Below are positions 37,678 through 46,071 of a stretch of DNA of 64,000 bases, one piece after another. The DNA is taken from contig NZ_CP012109.1 in the NCBI RefSeq assembly GCF_000280925.3, positions 8,080,501-8,144,500 of the forward strand, written 5' to 3'. The notes under the pieces were generated by a model. The model did no database searches. It had not been told where the DNA came from and worked only from the letters and a program-made list of their open reading frames with translations. Position 1 is the first letter of the stretch. Each line of letters opens with the position of its first letter. A program made the position numbers and the translations under genes. The stretch comes from Myxococcus hansupus. Its GTDB lineage: Bacteria > Myxococcota > Myxococcia > Myxococcales > Myxococcaceae.

Positions 37678-37850
37678 CGACCTCCTTCACACCGGTGCCC
37701 GCCATGACAGCGCCCGGAACGCTGGGACGTAACGGCCGCCAAGGACCGCTGCCCGACAACCCGCCCGCACACCGGGCAGGTCCACGCCTCATGGCGTCCA
37801 GCACACCTAAGACACGGGCGACGGGTTGGCGAGCCGACTACGTTTAATCC

Positions 37851-38372
37851 ATGCGAACTTCACATATCTTCACGGCCGCGCTGCTCGCCGCGAGCACCGC
37901 CCTGGCGCAGCCGGTTCAGTACCTCGACCTGCGAACGCCTCGGGTCGCGCTCAACGCGCGCGTCACCGACCGCGACCTCACCAGTCCCGACCTGCAGGTT
38001 GGCTTCAGCAACGATGCCCTGCGAGGCCGCGCCTTCGGCAGGCCGCTCAACCTCACGCTCGACACCGCGCGAGTCCGTGGCATCTACGGCAGTGGCCCCG
38101 TGGACCTGCGGCTGACGCAGGAGGAAGGCGCCCTGCGCGCCAAGGGCACGTTTGGCGGCCAGCTCACGGACTTCCAGGTGACGCCCCAGACCTTCAAGGG
38201 TGACGTGGGCCGTTGCAGCTACCAGCTCCAGGCGTCCGAGGAAGGGCGTTATCAGGGTTGGCGCTCGTGTCTCGCCGGCCTGGAGAACCCCGTGTCCTTG
38301 TCCATCCCGCCCACCATCGGGAATGACAACGCACGGCTCGTGGCCACGCTGGCCCTGATTCTGTCGCGATAG
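37851..38372 (+). CDS. Exported hypothetical protein
   Basis: 173 residues. Signal peptide MRTSHIFTAALLAASTALAQ with cleavage after ALA. The body is beta-rich with a Cys pair (GRCSYQL, RSCLAGL) and repeated 'GKG/FGGQL' turns. No family recognised. The ATG has no clear Shine-Dalgarno. Followed 31 bp later by the AIM24-family gene. Confidence 0.65.
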   Translation: MRTSHIFTAALLAASTALAQPVQYLDLRTPRVALNARVTDRDLTSPDLQVGFSNDALRGRAFGRPLNLTLDTARVRGIYGSGPVDLRLTQEEGALRAKGTFGGQLTDFQVTPQTFKGDVGRCSYQLQASEEGRYQGWRSCLAGLENPVSLSIPPTIGNDNARLVATLALILSR

Positions 38373-38403
38373 TCCCGCGACAGGCTGGCTATGGTGCGCC
38401 CCC

Positions 38404-39201
38404 ATGGCACGCATGCACGAAGTGGACTTCCACATCTACGGCGAGGACCTGCAGTTCGTCGAGGTGGAGCTGGACCCGGGAGAAGCCGCGGTCGCCGAGG
38501 CCGGAACCCTCATGTACATGGAGGACGGCATCGAGATGGAGACCATCTTCGGTGACGGCTCGCAGCAGTCGAGCGGCTTCTTCGGCTCACTGCTCGGAGC
38601 GGGCAAGCGCTTGCTGACGGGCGAGTCGCTCTTCACCACCGTCTTCTTCAACAAGAGTGGCCGAGGCAAGCGCAAGGTGTCCTTCGCCGCGCCCTATCCG
38701 GGGAAGATCATCCCGGTGAACCTGGGCGAGCTTGGCGGCGAGTTGATTGCCCAGAAGGACAGCTTCCTCGCGGCGGCCAAGGGCGTGTCGCTGGGCATCG
38801 CGTTCCAGAAGAAGCTGGGCACCGGCCTGTTCGGCGGCGAGGGCTTCATCATGCAGCGGCTCCAGGGAGACGGGCTCGCCTTCATCCACGCGGGCGGTAC
38901 GCTGCATGAGCGCACGTTGGGCCCCGGGGAGCTGCTGCGCGTCGACACCGGCTGCATCGTCGCGTTCCAGCCCACCGTGGACTACGACATCCAACTGGTG
39001 AGCGGCATCAAGACGGCCCTCTTCGGCGGCGAGGGCCTCTTCTTCGCCACGCTGCGCGGCCCGGGCAAGGTGTGGCTCCAGTCGCTCCCGTTCAGCCGGC
39101 TCGCGGGCCGCATCCTCTCCGCGTCGCGTTCGGGAGGCGCTCGCGACGAAGGCAGCGTGCTCGGCGGCGTCGGGCTTGGTGGGCTGCTGGGCGACGACTG
39201 A
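38404..39201 (+). CDS. AIM24 / TIGR00266 family protein
   Basis: 265 residues. Typical family sequence throughout: 'VEVELDPGEAAVAEAGTLMYME', 'GESLFTTVFFNKSG', 'AAPYPGKIIPVNL', 'GGEGFIMQRLQGDGLAFIHAGGT' and 'LGPGELLRVDTGCIVAF'. It folds as a tryptophan-RNA-binding-attenuator-like beta sandwich. Function is unknown in bacteria. C-terminus ends in a Gly-rich, weakly hydrophobic tail. Cytosolic, no signal. Confidence 0.88.
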   Translation: MARMHEVDFHIYGEDLQFVEVELDPGEAAVAEAGTLMYMEDGIEMETIFGDGSQQSSGFFGSLLGAGKRLLTGESLFTTVFFNKSGRGKRKVSFAAPYPGKIIPVNLGELGGELIAQKDSFLAAAKGVSLGIAFQKKLGTGLFGGEGFIMQRLQGDGLAFIHAGGTLHERTLGPGELLRVDTGCIVAFQPTVDYDIQLVSGIKTALFGGEGLFFATLRGPGKVWLQSLPFSRLAGRILSASRSGGARDEGSVLGGVGLGGLLGDD

Positions 39202-39303
39202 GCGCCGACGATTCCGGCTCGCCGCCCCGTGGAGGGCGGCGACGCCGCAGGCGCTCACGGCGCGCATCCCTGCCGTGTCGCGGGCGGCTTCCGCCACGGC
39301 ACG

Positions 39304-41664
39304 CTACGCGCGCCGACGCCGAGCCAGGACCGCCAGTCCCACGAGCAGCGACCAGGCGCCGACCATGCCCACGGGAGAGGCACCACAGCCACACCCCACG
39401 TCGAGCGCCGCGGGGCCCCGGACCTGGAAGGCGGTGCTGCGCGAGCGCGCCGGCGCCCGGCTGGACGCGATGAGGTGCTCCTGCGCCGCGACACTGTGTG
39501 GCCCCACCGACAGCGCACCCTCGCGCGGCACCTGGTAGCGGAAGGCGCCGGTGTCATCGGCCGTCACCGTGGCGACCTCACTGCCATCCACCTCGATGAC
39601 CACGGTGGCGCCGGGCGAGGCCGCACCCGCGAACAGTGGCGTGGTGTCCACCACCTCGCCCTCCTCGGGCACCACGAGCACCGGCCAGCCTTCTTCCGGG
39701 ACCTGCGTCCCGCCACCATCGCCCTGCGAGCTCCCCGCATCGGGATTGGACGAACCGCCATCGACGCCGCCGCTCACGGCCTGGGACTCGAAGCGAATGG
39801 GCTGTGAGTACGGACCGCTGATGCCGGCCTCGTTGTGCGAATGCACGGTGACGAAGTGCGGCCCGGGAGCCAGCGGCGACTCGGCGGGCCACTGGTAGCG
39901 GAAGCGGCCCGCGCCATCGACGGGGATGATGACCTCCGCGCCGTTGTCCACCTCGATGCCCACCGTCAGGCCGTTGGGCGCGACGCCCGCGAACAGCGGT
40001 GTGGTTCCCACCGTCTCGCCATCCTGGGGAATCACCAGGATGGGCTCCACCACCACGCCGCCGTCCTCCAACGTGGCGGCGACGGAGAAGGTGACGGGCA
40101 CGGAGGACCGGCTGAAGGCGCCCAGCGACTCCGACACCGCGTGGACCGTGTGCGTGCCCACGCTGAGCGATTCCTGTGGCGGCGCGATGTGCGCGGAGAA
40201 CGAGCCCGCCGCGTCAGCCACCACGTGGAGCCGCTCCACGCCGTCCACGAAGACGAGCACCCGAACGCCCGGCTCGGCGCGCCCCACGAAGCGCGGCCGG
40301 TCTGGCACCCCCACCGCGCCATCCACCGGCGTGCTGACGGCGGGCATCGTGGGCGTGCGGTAGGACGTGAGGTACTGCGTCACGACGCCCGAACTCCCCA
40401 GCCCCGCGCCATGCGTTCCCCCGTCGGAGGCCGTGAGCGTTCCGGCGGCACCGCCCGTCACCACCGTGGGGCAAGGCGTCGTCGTCCCTTGCAACAACAC
40501 GCCGCCACCGCCGCCACCGCCGCCCGGTCCCAACACCCAATCCGGGTCACTCACCGTGCCGCCCCGGCCGCCCGCCGCCCGCGCGGCGCCGCAGCCCAGC
40601 GTGCCCTCCGCGCGCAGGATGAGCGCACCGCCCGCACCGCCACCGCCCGCCCCATCGTCACCCGGTGTCGGGAGGGCAGAGAGCCCATCCACGGTGATGC
40701 GCCCGCTCCCGGAGAACGCCCGCGCACGGAGGAGCACGGCGCCACCGCCAGCGCCACCGCCCGACCCCAGGTCGTCATTGCCCTCCCCCGCGCCCCCGCC
40801 ACTCCCAAAGATGAACTTCTCGACGAGCGAGTACGCCGCGGGCACTCCCCCCTGCCCGCCCACGTCCCGCATCAAGTCGGTCTCCGTCGAGCGTCCGCCA
40901 CCGCCACCGCGTCCGGCGTTCGCACCACCTCCGCCTCCCGCGTTGTGACAGTTACCGCCACCGCCACCGCCCGCGGCACTGCCCCGCCCCGCGGCCGAAC
41001 CGAAGCGGCCCACCAGCAGCCCCTCTCCCTTGTAGGAGCCGCCCGCCTCCGGAGCGAGGTCCAGCGCCGTGCAGGAATAGATCTCCGGATGGTTGAGGAA
41101 GGCACCACCCCGGAAGCCCGCGCCCTCCGCGCTGATGAGTCCCTGGTTCGTCACGCTGCCCGTGGCGAGGAAGGCCACGATGCCACCACTGCGCCCATCC
41201 CACGGGCGCGGCGCCACGGTGGCCCCCGCGGCCACGGTGACGGTCGTGTATTCGGGCACGGTGACCACCTGCGCGCCGGGGATGACGAAGGGGTGGACCA
41301 GCGGCGCGGTCAGACGCAGCTCGACCGGCTCGCTCGACACCGCGGCCACGCGGGCCAGCTCCCAATGCCCCACGCCTCGGAGCTCGAGCGTGCCGCCGCT
41401 GGTGCCCACGGCCTCATCCGGGCCGCCGCTCTGGTGGAAGAGCACGAGCATCCCTTCGGAGAACCCCGTGGTGCGTTCCACCTTGATGCGGGTCTCCCCC
41501 GTATTCACACCGGCCGTCAGCGGCGTGGCGACGTTGACGATGTGGTCAGACGCCGTCACGTTGAGCGCGCCATGACGGCCCGTCCCCAGGCCAAAGGAAT
41601 CCAGCTCCGCCAACGCGGGAGACGCCGGGAGCAACACGAGCAGGCAGGTCCAGACGAAGCGCAT
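39304..41664 (-). CDS. MYXO-CTERM surface protein with Ig-like repeats (AgmC/gliding-associated type)
   Basis: 786 residues. Signal peptide ends at PALA. The first 250 residues form beta domains, followed by a Gly-rich region (about 225-400) with runs such as AGGGGGGNC. Three Ig-like repeats follow, each with 'TPLFAG' or 'RPRFVGRAEPG' and 'GxFxYQ/SAHI' (about 430-730). The C-terminus is 'VGCGCGAS', a membrane helix and RRRRA: the MYXO-CTERM anchor, which is cut and surface-attached in myxobacteria. The architecture recalls proteins linked to adventurous gliding, but that role is inference. Confidence 0.8.
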   Translation of the reverse strand: MRFVWTCLLVLLPASPALAELDSFGLGTGRHGALNVTASDHIVNVATPLTAGVNTGETRIKVERTTGFSEGMLVLFHQSGGPDEAVGTSGGTLELRGVGHWELARVAAVSSEPVELRLTAPLVHPFVIPGAQVVTVPEYTTVTVAAGATVAPRPWDGRSGGIVAFLATGSVTNQGLISAEGAGFRGGAFLNHPEIYSCTALDLAPEAGGSYKGEGLLVGRFGSAAGRGSAAGGGGGGNCHNAGGGGGANAGRGGGGGRSTETDLMRDVGGQGGVPAAYSLVEKFIFGSGGGAGEGNDDLGSGGGAGGGAVLLRARAFSGSGRITVDGLSALPTPGDDGAGGGGAGGALILRAEGTLGCGAARAAGGRGGTVSDPDWVLGPGGGGGGGGVLLQGTTTPCPTVVTGGAAGTLTASDGGTHGAGLGSSGVVTQYLTSYRTPTMPAVSTPVDGAVGVPDRPRFVGRAEPGVRVLVFVDGVERLHVVADAAGSFSAHIAPPQESLSVGTHTVHAVSESLGAFSRSSVPVTFSVAATLEDGGVVVEPILVIPQDGETVGTTPLFAGVAPNGLTVGIEVDNGAEVIIPVDGAGRFRYQWPAESPLAPGPHFVTVHSHNEAGISGPYSQPIRFESQAVSGGVDGGSSNPDAGSSQGDGGGTQVPEEGWPVLVVPEEGEVVDTTPLFAGAASPGATVVIEVDGSEVATVTADDTGAFRYQVPREGALSVGPHSVAAQEHLIASSRAPARSRSTAFQVRGPAALDVGCGCGASPVGMVGAWSLLVGLAVLARRRRA

Positions 41665-41723
41665 GCCCCCTCATGCTGCCTCAGAATCCGGGTCTCCCGC
41701 GAGTGTAGGACCCGGCTGGAGGC

Positions 41724-42221
41724 TCACTCCCCCGAAGAAACCGTCAGCGCCCGTGCGTTGCGTGGGGCGAAGAAGGACTGACGGGCCAGCTTCGGCAAGG
41801 CGCGCTTGTCCACACACCAGAGCTGGAGTGCGTCCTCCCACTCACCCAGCTCGGCCACGGCGCGCACATCCGGCGCATCGCGGTAGAGGCTGTTGAGGTT
41901 GTGCACGAGCGCGGAGAGGTCCTCCACCTCCCAGCGCTCCGTCACGTCGCCCGCCATCACGTGCAGCTCCAGCACGGGGCGCTCGCGGACATCCACCACC
42001 TTGAAGCGGCGGGCCGCGCCGCCCATCGCGTTGGTCAGCGGCCCCACCAGCTCATCGGCGCGCACGCCGTACCCCACGGACAGGCCCCCATCGAGCAGCC
42101 CCGCATCACACAGGCGCAACAGGGAGACATGGGGTGGCTCCCCGCGCGGCAGCAACTCCGCGGCGGCGTCACGGTCCTTGAGGAGTCGCTCCCGCAGGAG
42201 CACGTCGAGCAATGAGGCCAT
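41724..42221 (-). CDS. Hypothetical protein
   Basis: 165 residues from the ATG at 42221 (MASLLDVLL). The frame upstream is not protein-like. Alpha/beta sequence with a Leu-rich start 'LLDVLLRERLLKDRDAAAELL' and a Trp pair near the C-terminus. No signal peptide. It lies 13 bp downstream of the cupin gene on the same strand, so the two are probably co-transcribed. No family recognised. Confidence 0.65.
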   Translation of the reverse strand: MASLLDVLLRERLLKDRDAAAELLPRGEPPHVSLLRLCDAGLLDGGLSVGYGVRADELVGPLTNAMGGAARRFKVVDVRERPVLELHVMAGDVTERWEVEDLSALVHNLNSLYRDAPDVRAVAELGEWEDALQLWCVDKRALPKLARQSFFAPRNARALTVSSGE

Positions 42222-42234
42222 CTGAAGCCACAGC

Positions 42235-42762
42235 CTATCGCTCCTCGCCGCTCCAGTAGTCCACCTCCGCGGACAGCGGCAGCGTGGTGAACAGGGTGCG
42301 AGCGGCCTTGTCTCCCCCCGGGGCACTGCCCGCGGAGACGACCACCTTCTCCGAGTCCGAGTACACCATCACGTCCGGCTCCAGCATGGTGGAGAAGGCG
42401 AGGTAGCGCAGCGGCGCGTCACCGTCGTTCAGGAGCTGATGCGCCCCAGCCGCTCCCACGGGCAGCGCCACGTAGTCCCCCGCCTTCACCACGAGGGTGT
42501 CCTCGCCCAGGCGCAGCCGGCCCGTGCCAGACAGGATGACGTAGGCCTCTTCGTTGGCCAGGTGGTAGTGGCGCGGCCACGCGTGCTTGCCCGAAGGAAG
42601 CTCCATCAGGCTGCACCCCAGCTTGCGCCCCTTCGCGGCGGCGCCCAACTGCTTGCGGCGGTACTGCACGCGGGGTCCCTGCGTGACTTCGGACCAGGGA
42701 AGCTCCTGCCACGCGGAACACCACCCGTGGCCGCGCTGGCCGCGCTCTCCGGGCCCAAACAC
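42235..42762 (-). CDS. Cupin domain-containing protein
   Basis: 175 residues. Cupin motif 1 is 'RHYHLANEEAYVILSGTGRLRLG' (two His and Glu as metal ligands) and motif 2 is 'GDYVALPVGAAGAHQLLNDG'. It matches the single-domain cupins that start with 'LPW.E..QG...RRKQLG'. The start is unusual: no ATG lies near the conserved LPW, and the nearest in-frame start is the GTG at 42762. That GTG falls antisense within a citrate-synthase remnant, so the first 15-20 residues are probably recruited sequence. Function unknown. Confidence 0.75.
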   Translation of the reverse strand: MFGPGERGQRGHGWCSAWQELPWSEVTQGPRVQYRRKQLGAAAKGRKLGCSLMELPSGKHAWPRHYHLANEEAYVILSGTGRLRLGEDTLVVKAGDYVALPVGAAGAHQLLNDGDAPLRYLAFSTMLEPDVMVYSDSEKVVVSAGSAPGGDKAARTLFTTLPLSAEVDYWSGEER

Positions 42763-43200
42763 GGTGGCGCCTGCGACCGCGTGGAGGCGCTGCTCGCGGA
42801 GGTGGGACGGCCCGAGCGCGCCTCGGCCGTCATCCATGAGCGATTGCGCAGAGGCGAGTCCATGACGGGCTTCGGACATCCGCTCTACCCGGACGGAGAC
42901 CCGCGAACACCGCCCCTGGTCGAAGCCGCGCAGGCCCTCCGGCCCGAGGCCCCCAGCGTCCGTATCGCGTCGGCCGTGCTGGACGTCATGCGCGCAGCGG
43001 GCCATCCACCGCCCTCCGTGGATTTCGGACTGGTGATGCTCGCGGGAGCACTGGGCCTGCCGCCCGGCGCGGGAGCCACGCTGTTCGCAGTGGGCCGCGC
43101 GGCGGGCTGGGTGGCGCACGTCCTCGAACAGCGCGAACAAGGGCACCTGCTGCGCCCTCGCGCGCGCTACGTGGAGGCGAATCCGCCACGCGCAGGCTGA
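42724..43200 (+). pseudogene. Citrate synthase C-terminal remnant
   Basis: From codon 42724 the plus strand encodes about 158 residues of clear citrate-synthase C-terminal sequence: LAALSGPKHGGACDRVEALL, RRGESMTGFGHPLYPDGDPR, 'VDFGLVMLAGALGLPPGAG', GRAAGWVAHVLEQ and LRPRARYVE. It resembles the HTH-citrate synthase family. The N-terminal 60% is missing and replaced by the antisense cupin gene, so this is a truncated relic. The catalytic His residues remain, but no start codon or ribosome-binding site is evident. A 61-bp tandem duplication covers its stop. Confidence 0.85.
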
Positions 43201-43282
43201 AACGTCCACGCAGCGGCACTCCGCGCGCTACGTGGAAGCCAAGCCGTCACGCGCAGGCTGAAACGTCCACGCAGCGGCACTG
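43161..43282. repeat. 61-bp tandem duplication
   Basis: Copy 1 (43161-43221) covers the last codons and stop of the citrate-synthase remnant; copy 2 (43222-43282) follows directly. They differ at only a few bases. Both contain GCAGGCTGAAACGTCCACGC. Few differences suggest a fairly recent event. Confidence 0.85.
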
Positions 43283-43432
43283 CTCATGGGGCGACGTGGC
43301 GCCCCGTCCACGTCGTCTCCTGAAACTGGCGCATCTCGAACACAGACACCGCGCCCCCGAAACGTCGCCTGCCGCGCACCCACCGAAGTCCTTCGTTGGA
43401 GGCCCGCACACTCGCGGCGAAACTCCCGCGCC

Positions 43433-43729
43433 GTGGACACTCGACGCGTATATCCCCGATTCGCCATCGCCTCGCTGCTGGGCAACGTCGCCTTCCTCGC
43501 CTCGTGGGGCGTGGTGCTGATGCGGCCCACGGGCTGGCAGGTGATTGGCCCCATCCTGCTCTGCCTGTTCCTCGTCCTGCGCGTGGGCGGCATGTGGTTC
43601 TTCGCCTCGAAGCATCCGCCGGAAGAGCAACCCCGCATGCGACGCACGGCGACCTTCACCACCGTGCTGGCGCTCATCGCCGTGGGCATCTGGGTCTACA
43701 CCGTGCTCCAAGGCCCCCGCGGCTTCTGA
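43433..43729 (+). CDS. Small integral membrane protein
   Basis: 98 residues from the GTG at 43433. Three membrane helices (about 8-28, 35-53, 75-93) with short loops; the frame upstream is Arg/Ser-rich and not protein-like. No family recognised. It has no clear ribosome-binding site, so the start is moderately certain. Confidence 0.6.
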   Translation: MDTRRVYPRFAIASLLGNVAFLASWGVVLMRPTGWQVIGPILLCLFLVLRVGGMWFFASKHPPEEQPRMRRTATFTTVLALIAVGIWVYTVLQGPRGF

Positions 43730-43851
43730 GCCGCCCAAGCGCCCTGCCCCCGAAACGACTCGCGGGCGCCGCCTCCGGACCTCGTCGTCCGGATGCCGCG
43801 CCCGCGATGACCGCGCTCCCTGTCACACGGCCCGAGGCCGCGCGGGGAACG

Positions 43852-44961
43852 TCAGACGTTGAAGCGGAAGTGCATGCAGTCGCCGTCCTGAACGACGTAC
43901 TCCTTGCCCTCCACGCGCAGCATGCCCTTCTCCTTCACGGCGGACTCGCTGCCCATCTTCACCAGGTCCTCCCAGCGCATCACCTCGGCCTTGATGAAGC
44001 CGCGCTCGAAGTCGGAGTGGATGACGCCGGCGGCCTGCGGGGCCTTGTAGCCCTGGTGGATGGTCCACGCGCGGCACTCCTGCTCGCCCACGGTGAAGTA
44101 CGTCCACAGGCCCAGCAGCTTGTAGCCCGCGCGCACCACCTTGTGCAGGCCGGGCTCGGACAGGCCCGCGCTCTCCAGGAAGCCCGGACGCTCGGACTCG
44201 GGGAGCTGCTGGATTTCGGACTCGAGCGCGGCGGCGAGCACCACGACCTCGAAGCCCTCCTTCGCGGCCATCTCCCGCACGGCCTTCACGTGAGGATTGG
44301 CGTCCTCCTTGCCCAGTTCCGTCTCGCCGATGTTCGCCACGTACAGCACGGGCTTGTCGGTGAGCAGGAACAGGTCATGGATGAGGGCGCTCTCGTCCTC
44401 GGTGAGCTTCTGGGCGCGCACGGTGATGCCGTTGTCCAGGCTCGCCTTGATGCGGTCCAGCAGCGCCACCTCGGCCTTGGCCTCTTCGCCGGCCTTGCCA
44501 CCCATCTTGGTGTTCTTCAGGGTGCGCTCGCGGCGCTTCTCCACCGTCTCCAGGTCCTTGAGGCACAGCTCCGTGTCGACCACGTCCCGGTCCCGCACCG
44601 GATTCACCCCGCCCTCGACGTGGGTGACGTTGTCGTCCTCGAAGCAGCGCAGCACATGGAGCACGGCGTTGACCTGGCGGATGTTGCCCAGGAACTGGTT
44701 GCCCAGGCCTTCGCCCTTGGACGCGCCGCGCACCAGGCCGGCGATGTCCACGAACTCCAGCGAGGTGGGCACCTTCTTCAGCGGCTTGATGAGCGCGGAC
44801 AACTGGTCCAGGCGGTCATCCGGCACGGGCACCACGCCCACGTTGGGCTCGATGGTGCAGAAGGGATAGTTGGCGGCCTGCGCGCCCGCGGCCGACAGCG
44901 CGTTGAACAGGGTGGACTTGCCGACGTTGGGCAGCCCGACGATTCCGATGGATAGACCCAT
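43852..44961 (-). CDS. ychF: Redox-regulated ATPase YchF
   Basis: 369 residues from the ATG at 44961 (MGLSIGIVG). Walker A GLPNVGKS (about 9-16), the switch region 'DIAGLVRGASKGEGLGN' and a C-terminal TGS domain (about 285-365) including 'AGVIHSDFERGFIKAEVM'. As in all YchF, the NKxE specificity motif is NIGE-like, consistent with ATP preference. Members bind ribosomes and regulate stress responses. It lies 51 bp downstream of atpF on the same strand, with a GC hairpin between. Confidence 0.95.
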   Translation of the reverse strand: MGLSIGIVGLPNVGKSTLFNALSAAGAQAANYPFCTIEPNVGVVPVPDDRLDQLSALIKPLKKVPTSLEFVDIAGLVRGASKGEGLGNQFLGNIRQVNAVLHVLRCFEDDNVTHVEGGVNPVRDRDVVDTELCLKDLETVEKRRERTLKNTKMGGKAGEEAKAEVALLDRIKASLDNGITVRAQKLTEDESALIHDLFLLTDKPVLYVANIGETELGKEDANPHVKAVREMAAKEGFEVVVLAAALESEIQQLPESERPGFLESAGLSEPGLHKVVRAGYKLLGLWTYFTVGEQECRAWTIHQGYKAPQAAGVIHSDFERGFIKAEVMRWEDLVKMGSESAVKEKGMLRVEGKEYVVQDGDCMHFRFNV

Positions 44962-44978
44962 GGTGATTCCCTGGAACA

Positions 44979-45012
44979 CGCGCGCCGGGGGGCGCGCTTC
45001 CCCAAAAGGGGA
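44979..45012. terminator. Hairpin between atpF and ychF
   Basis: The short gap contains CCCCTTTTGGGG and GCGCGC...GCGCGC pairings on the minus strand directly after the atpF stop. It may attenuate read-through into ychF. No T-run at the end. Confidence 0.4.
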
Positions 45013-45567
45013 TTAGGCAGTGCGGCGGACGGCGCCGGAGGCGCTGGTGCCGTTCAGCGGCAGGCCCTGGACGAACTGCTCGGCCAGCGCGCGCTGCTTG
45101 CTGTCGTCCATGCGCTCGCCAATGAGCTTGCCGGCGATCTCCATGGACAGGTCGACCGCCATGGAGCGGACCTCGGCGATGGCCTTCGCCTTCTGCTCGT
45201 CGATCTCGCGACGCGCGCTCAGCTTGAGCTCCTCGGCCTCCTTGCGGCTCTTGGCCATGAGCTCCTCGCGGAACTTCTCCATCTCCTGCGTGTTGCGGCG
45301 CATCATCTCCGCGGCCTCACGGCGGGCCTCGGCGATGGCCGTCTTCTGGTCGGCCAGCAGCTTCTCCGCCTCGGCGCGCTCACGCTTCGCGCTCTCGATG
45401 GAGCTGGCGATCTGCTTCTCGCGCTCCTCGACCAGCGAGAGGATGGGGCCCCACGCCTTCATCTTCAGCACGATGGCGACGATGACGAAGGTGATGAGGG
45501 TCCAGAAGATGAGGCCCGGCTGGACCTTCACGAGGTTACTGGCGGCGAGGACGGAGGGCAGGAACAT
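45013..45567 (-). CDS. atpF: ATP synthase Fo subunit b
   Basis: 184 residues. One N-terminal membrane helix (about 17-38, 'GLIFWTLITFVIVAIVLKMKAWGPI') is followed by a long charged helix (45-165) with the usual 'LVEEREKQIASSIESAKRERAEAEKLL'. It is the peripheral stalk that holds F1 against rotation. 129 bp downstream of atpE on the same strand. No subunit delta gene follows; ychF comes next. Confidence 0.95.
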   Translation of the reverse strand: MFLPSVLAASNLVKVQPGLIFWTLITFVIVAIVLKMKAWGPILSLVEEREKQIASSIESAKRERAEAEKLLADQKTAIAEARREAAEMMRRNTQEMEKFREELMAKSRKEAEELKLSARREIDEQKAKAIAEVRSMAVDLSMEIAGKLIGERMDDSKQRALAEQFVQGLPLNGTSASGAVRRTA

Positions 45568-45696
45568 GGCGGGATGTCCAGCGTGAGGGAGGGTTGATGC
45601 GAAGACTTCGGTTACCGCGGCTGGAGCGGCCGGCGCCCGAGGTTCAATTCCCTCCAGGCACCGGCGACCTTCCAGCGATGACTCGACCTGCCCTGC

Positions 45697-45927
45697 TTAG
45701 GCCTTGGTGGCGAGCAGGATGCAAACGACCAGCGCGAACAGCGTGGCGCCTTCGATAAGGGCCGCCGCGATGATCATCGTGGTGCGGATGTCGCCGCCCG
45801 CGGCCGGCTGACGGCCCGTGGCGTCCATGGCGGCGGCGGCCAGCTTACCAATGCCGAGCGCGGCACCGATGATGGAGAGACCGGCACCCAGACCGGCGGC
45901 GAGGAAGGCGAGAGCGAGGTTCGTCAT
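45697..45927 (-). CDS. atpE: ATP synthase Fo subunit c
   Basis: 76 residues, two membrane helices joined by the conserved polar loop (GRQP). The ion-carrying carboxylate is Glu59 (AALIEGATLF). The residues after Glu are Gly-Ala, without the Glu-Ser/Thr and Gln of sodium-binding rings, so a proton-driven ring is expected. A long 143-bp gap separates it from atpB. Confidence 0.95.
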   Translation of the reverse strand: MTNLALAFLAAGLGAGLSIIGAALGIGKLAAAAMDATGRQPAAGGDIRTTMIIAAALIEGATLFALVVCILLATKA

Positions 45928-46071
45928 GGGAACACTTATTCTTTCGTAGCGTGGACCCGCTTGTGGGGGGGTCGTGATGGCCCTTGAGGACTACCTCCGG
46001 CGGCCTTTCGAACCGCCGGGTCTTCTGCCGAGGCGCCGGACTCGCGCGCCCCGTAACTCGTCACAGACGGC

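Noticed and set aside
40367..40948. Pro-rich plus-strand frame opposite the MYXO-CTERM gene
   Set aside because: Exact antisense of the Gly-rich region; Pro runs are complements of Gly codons.
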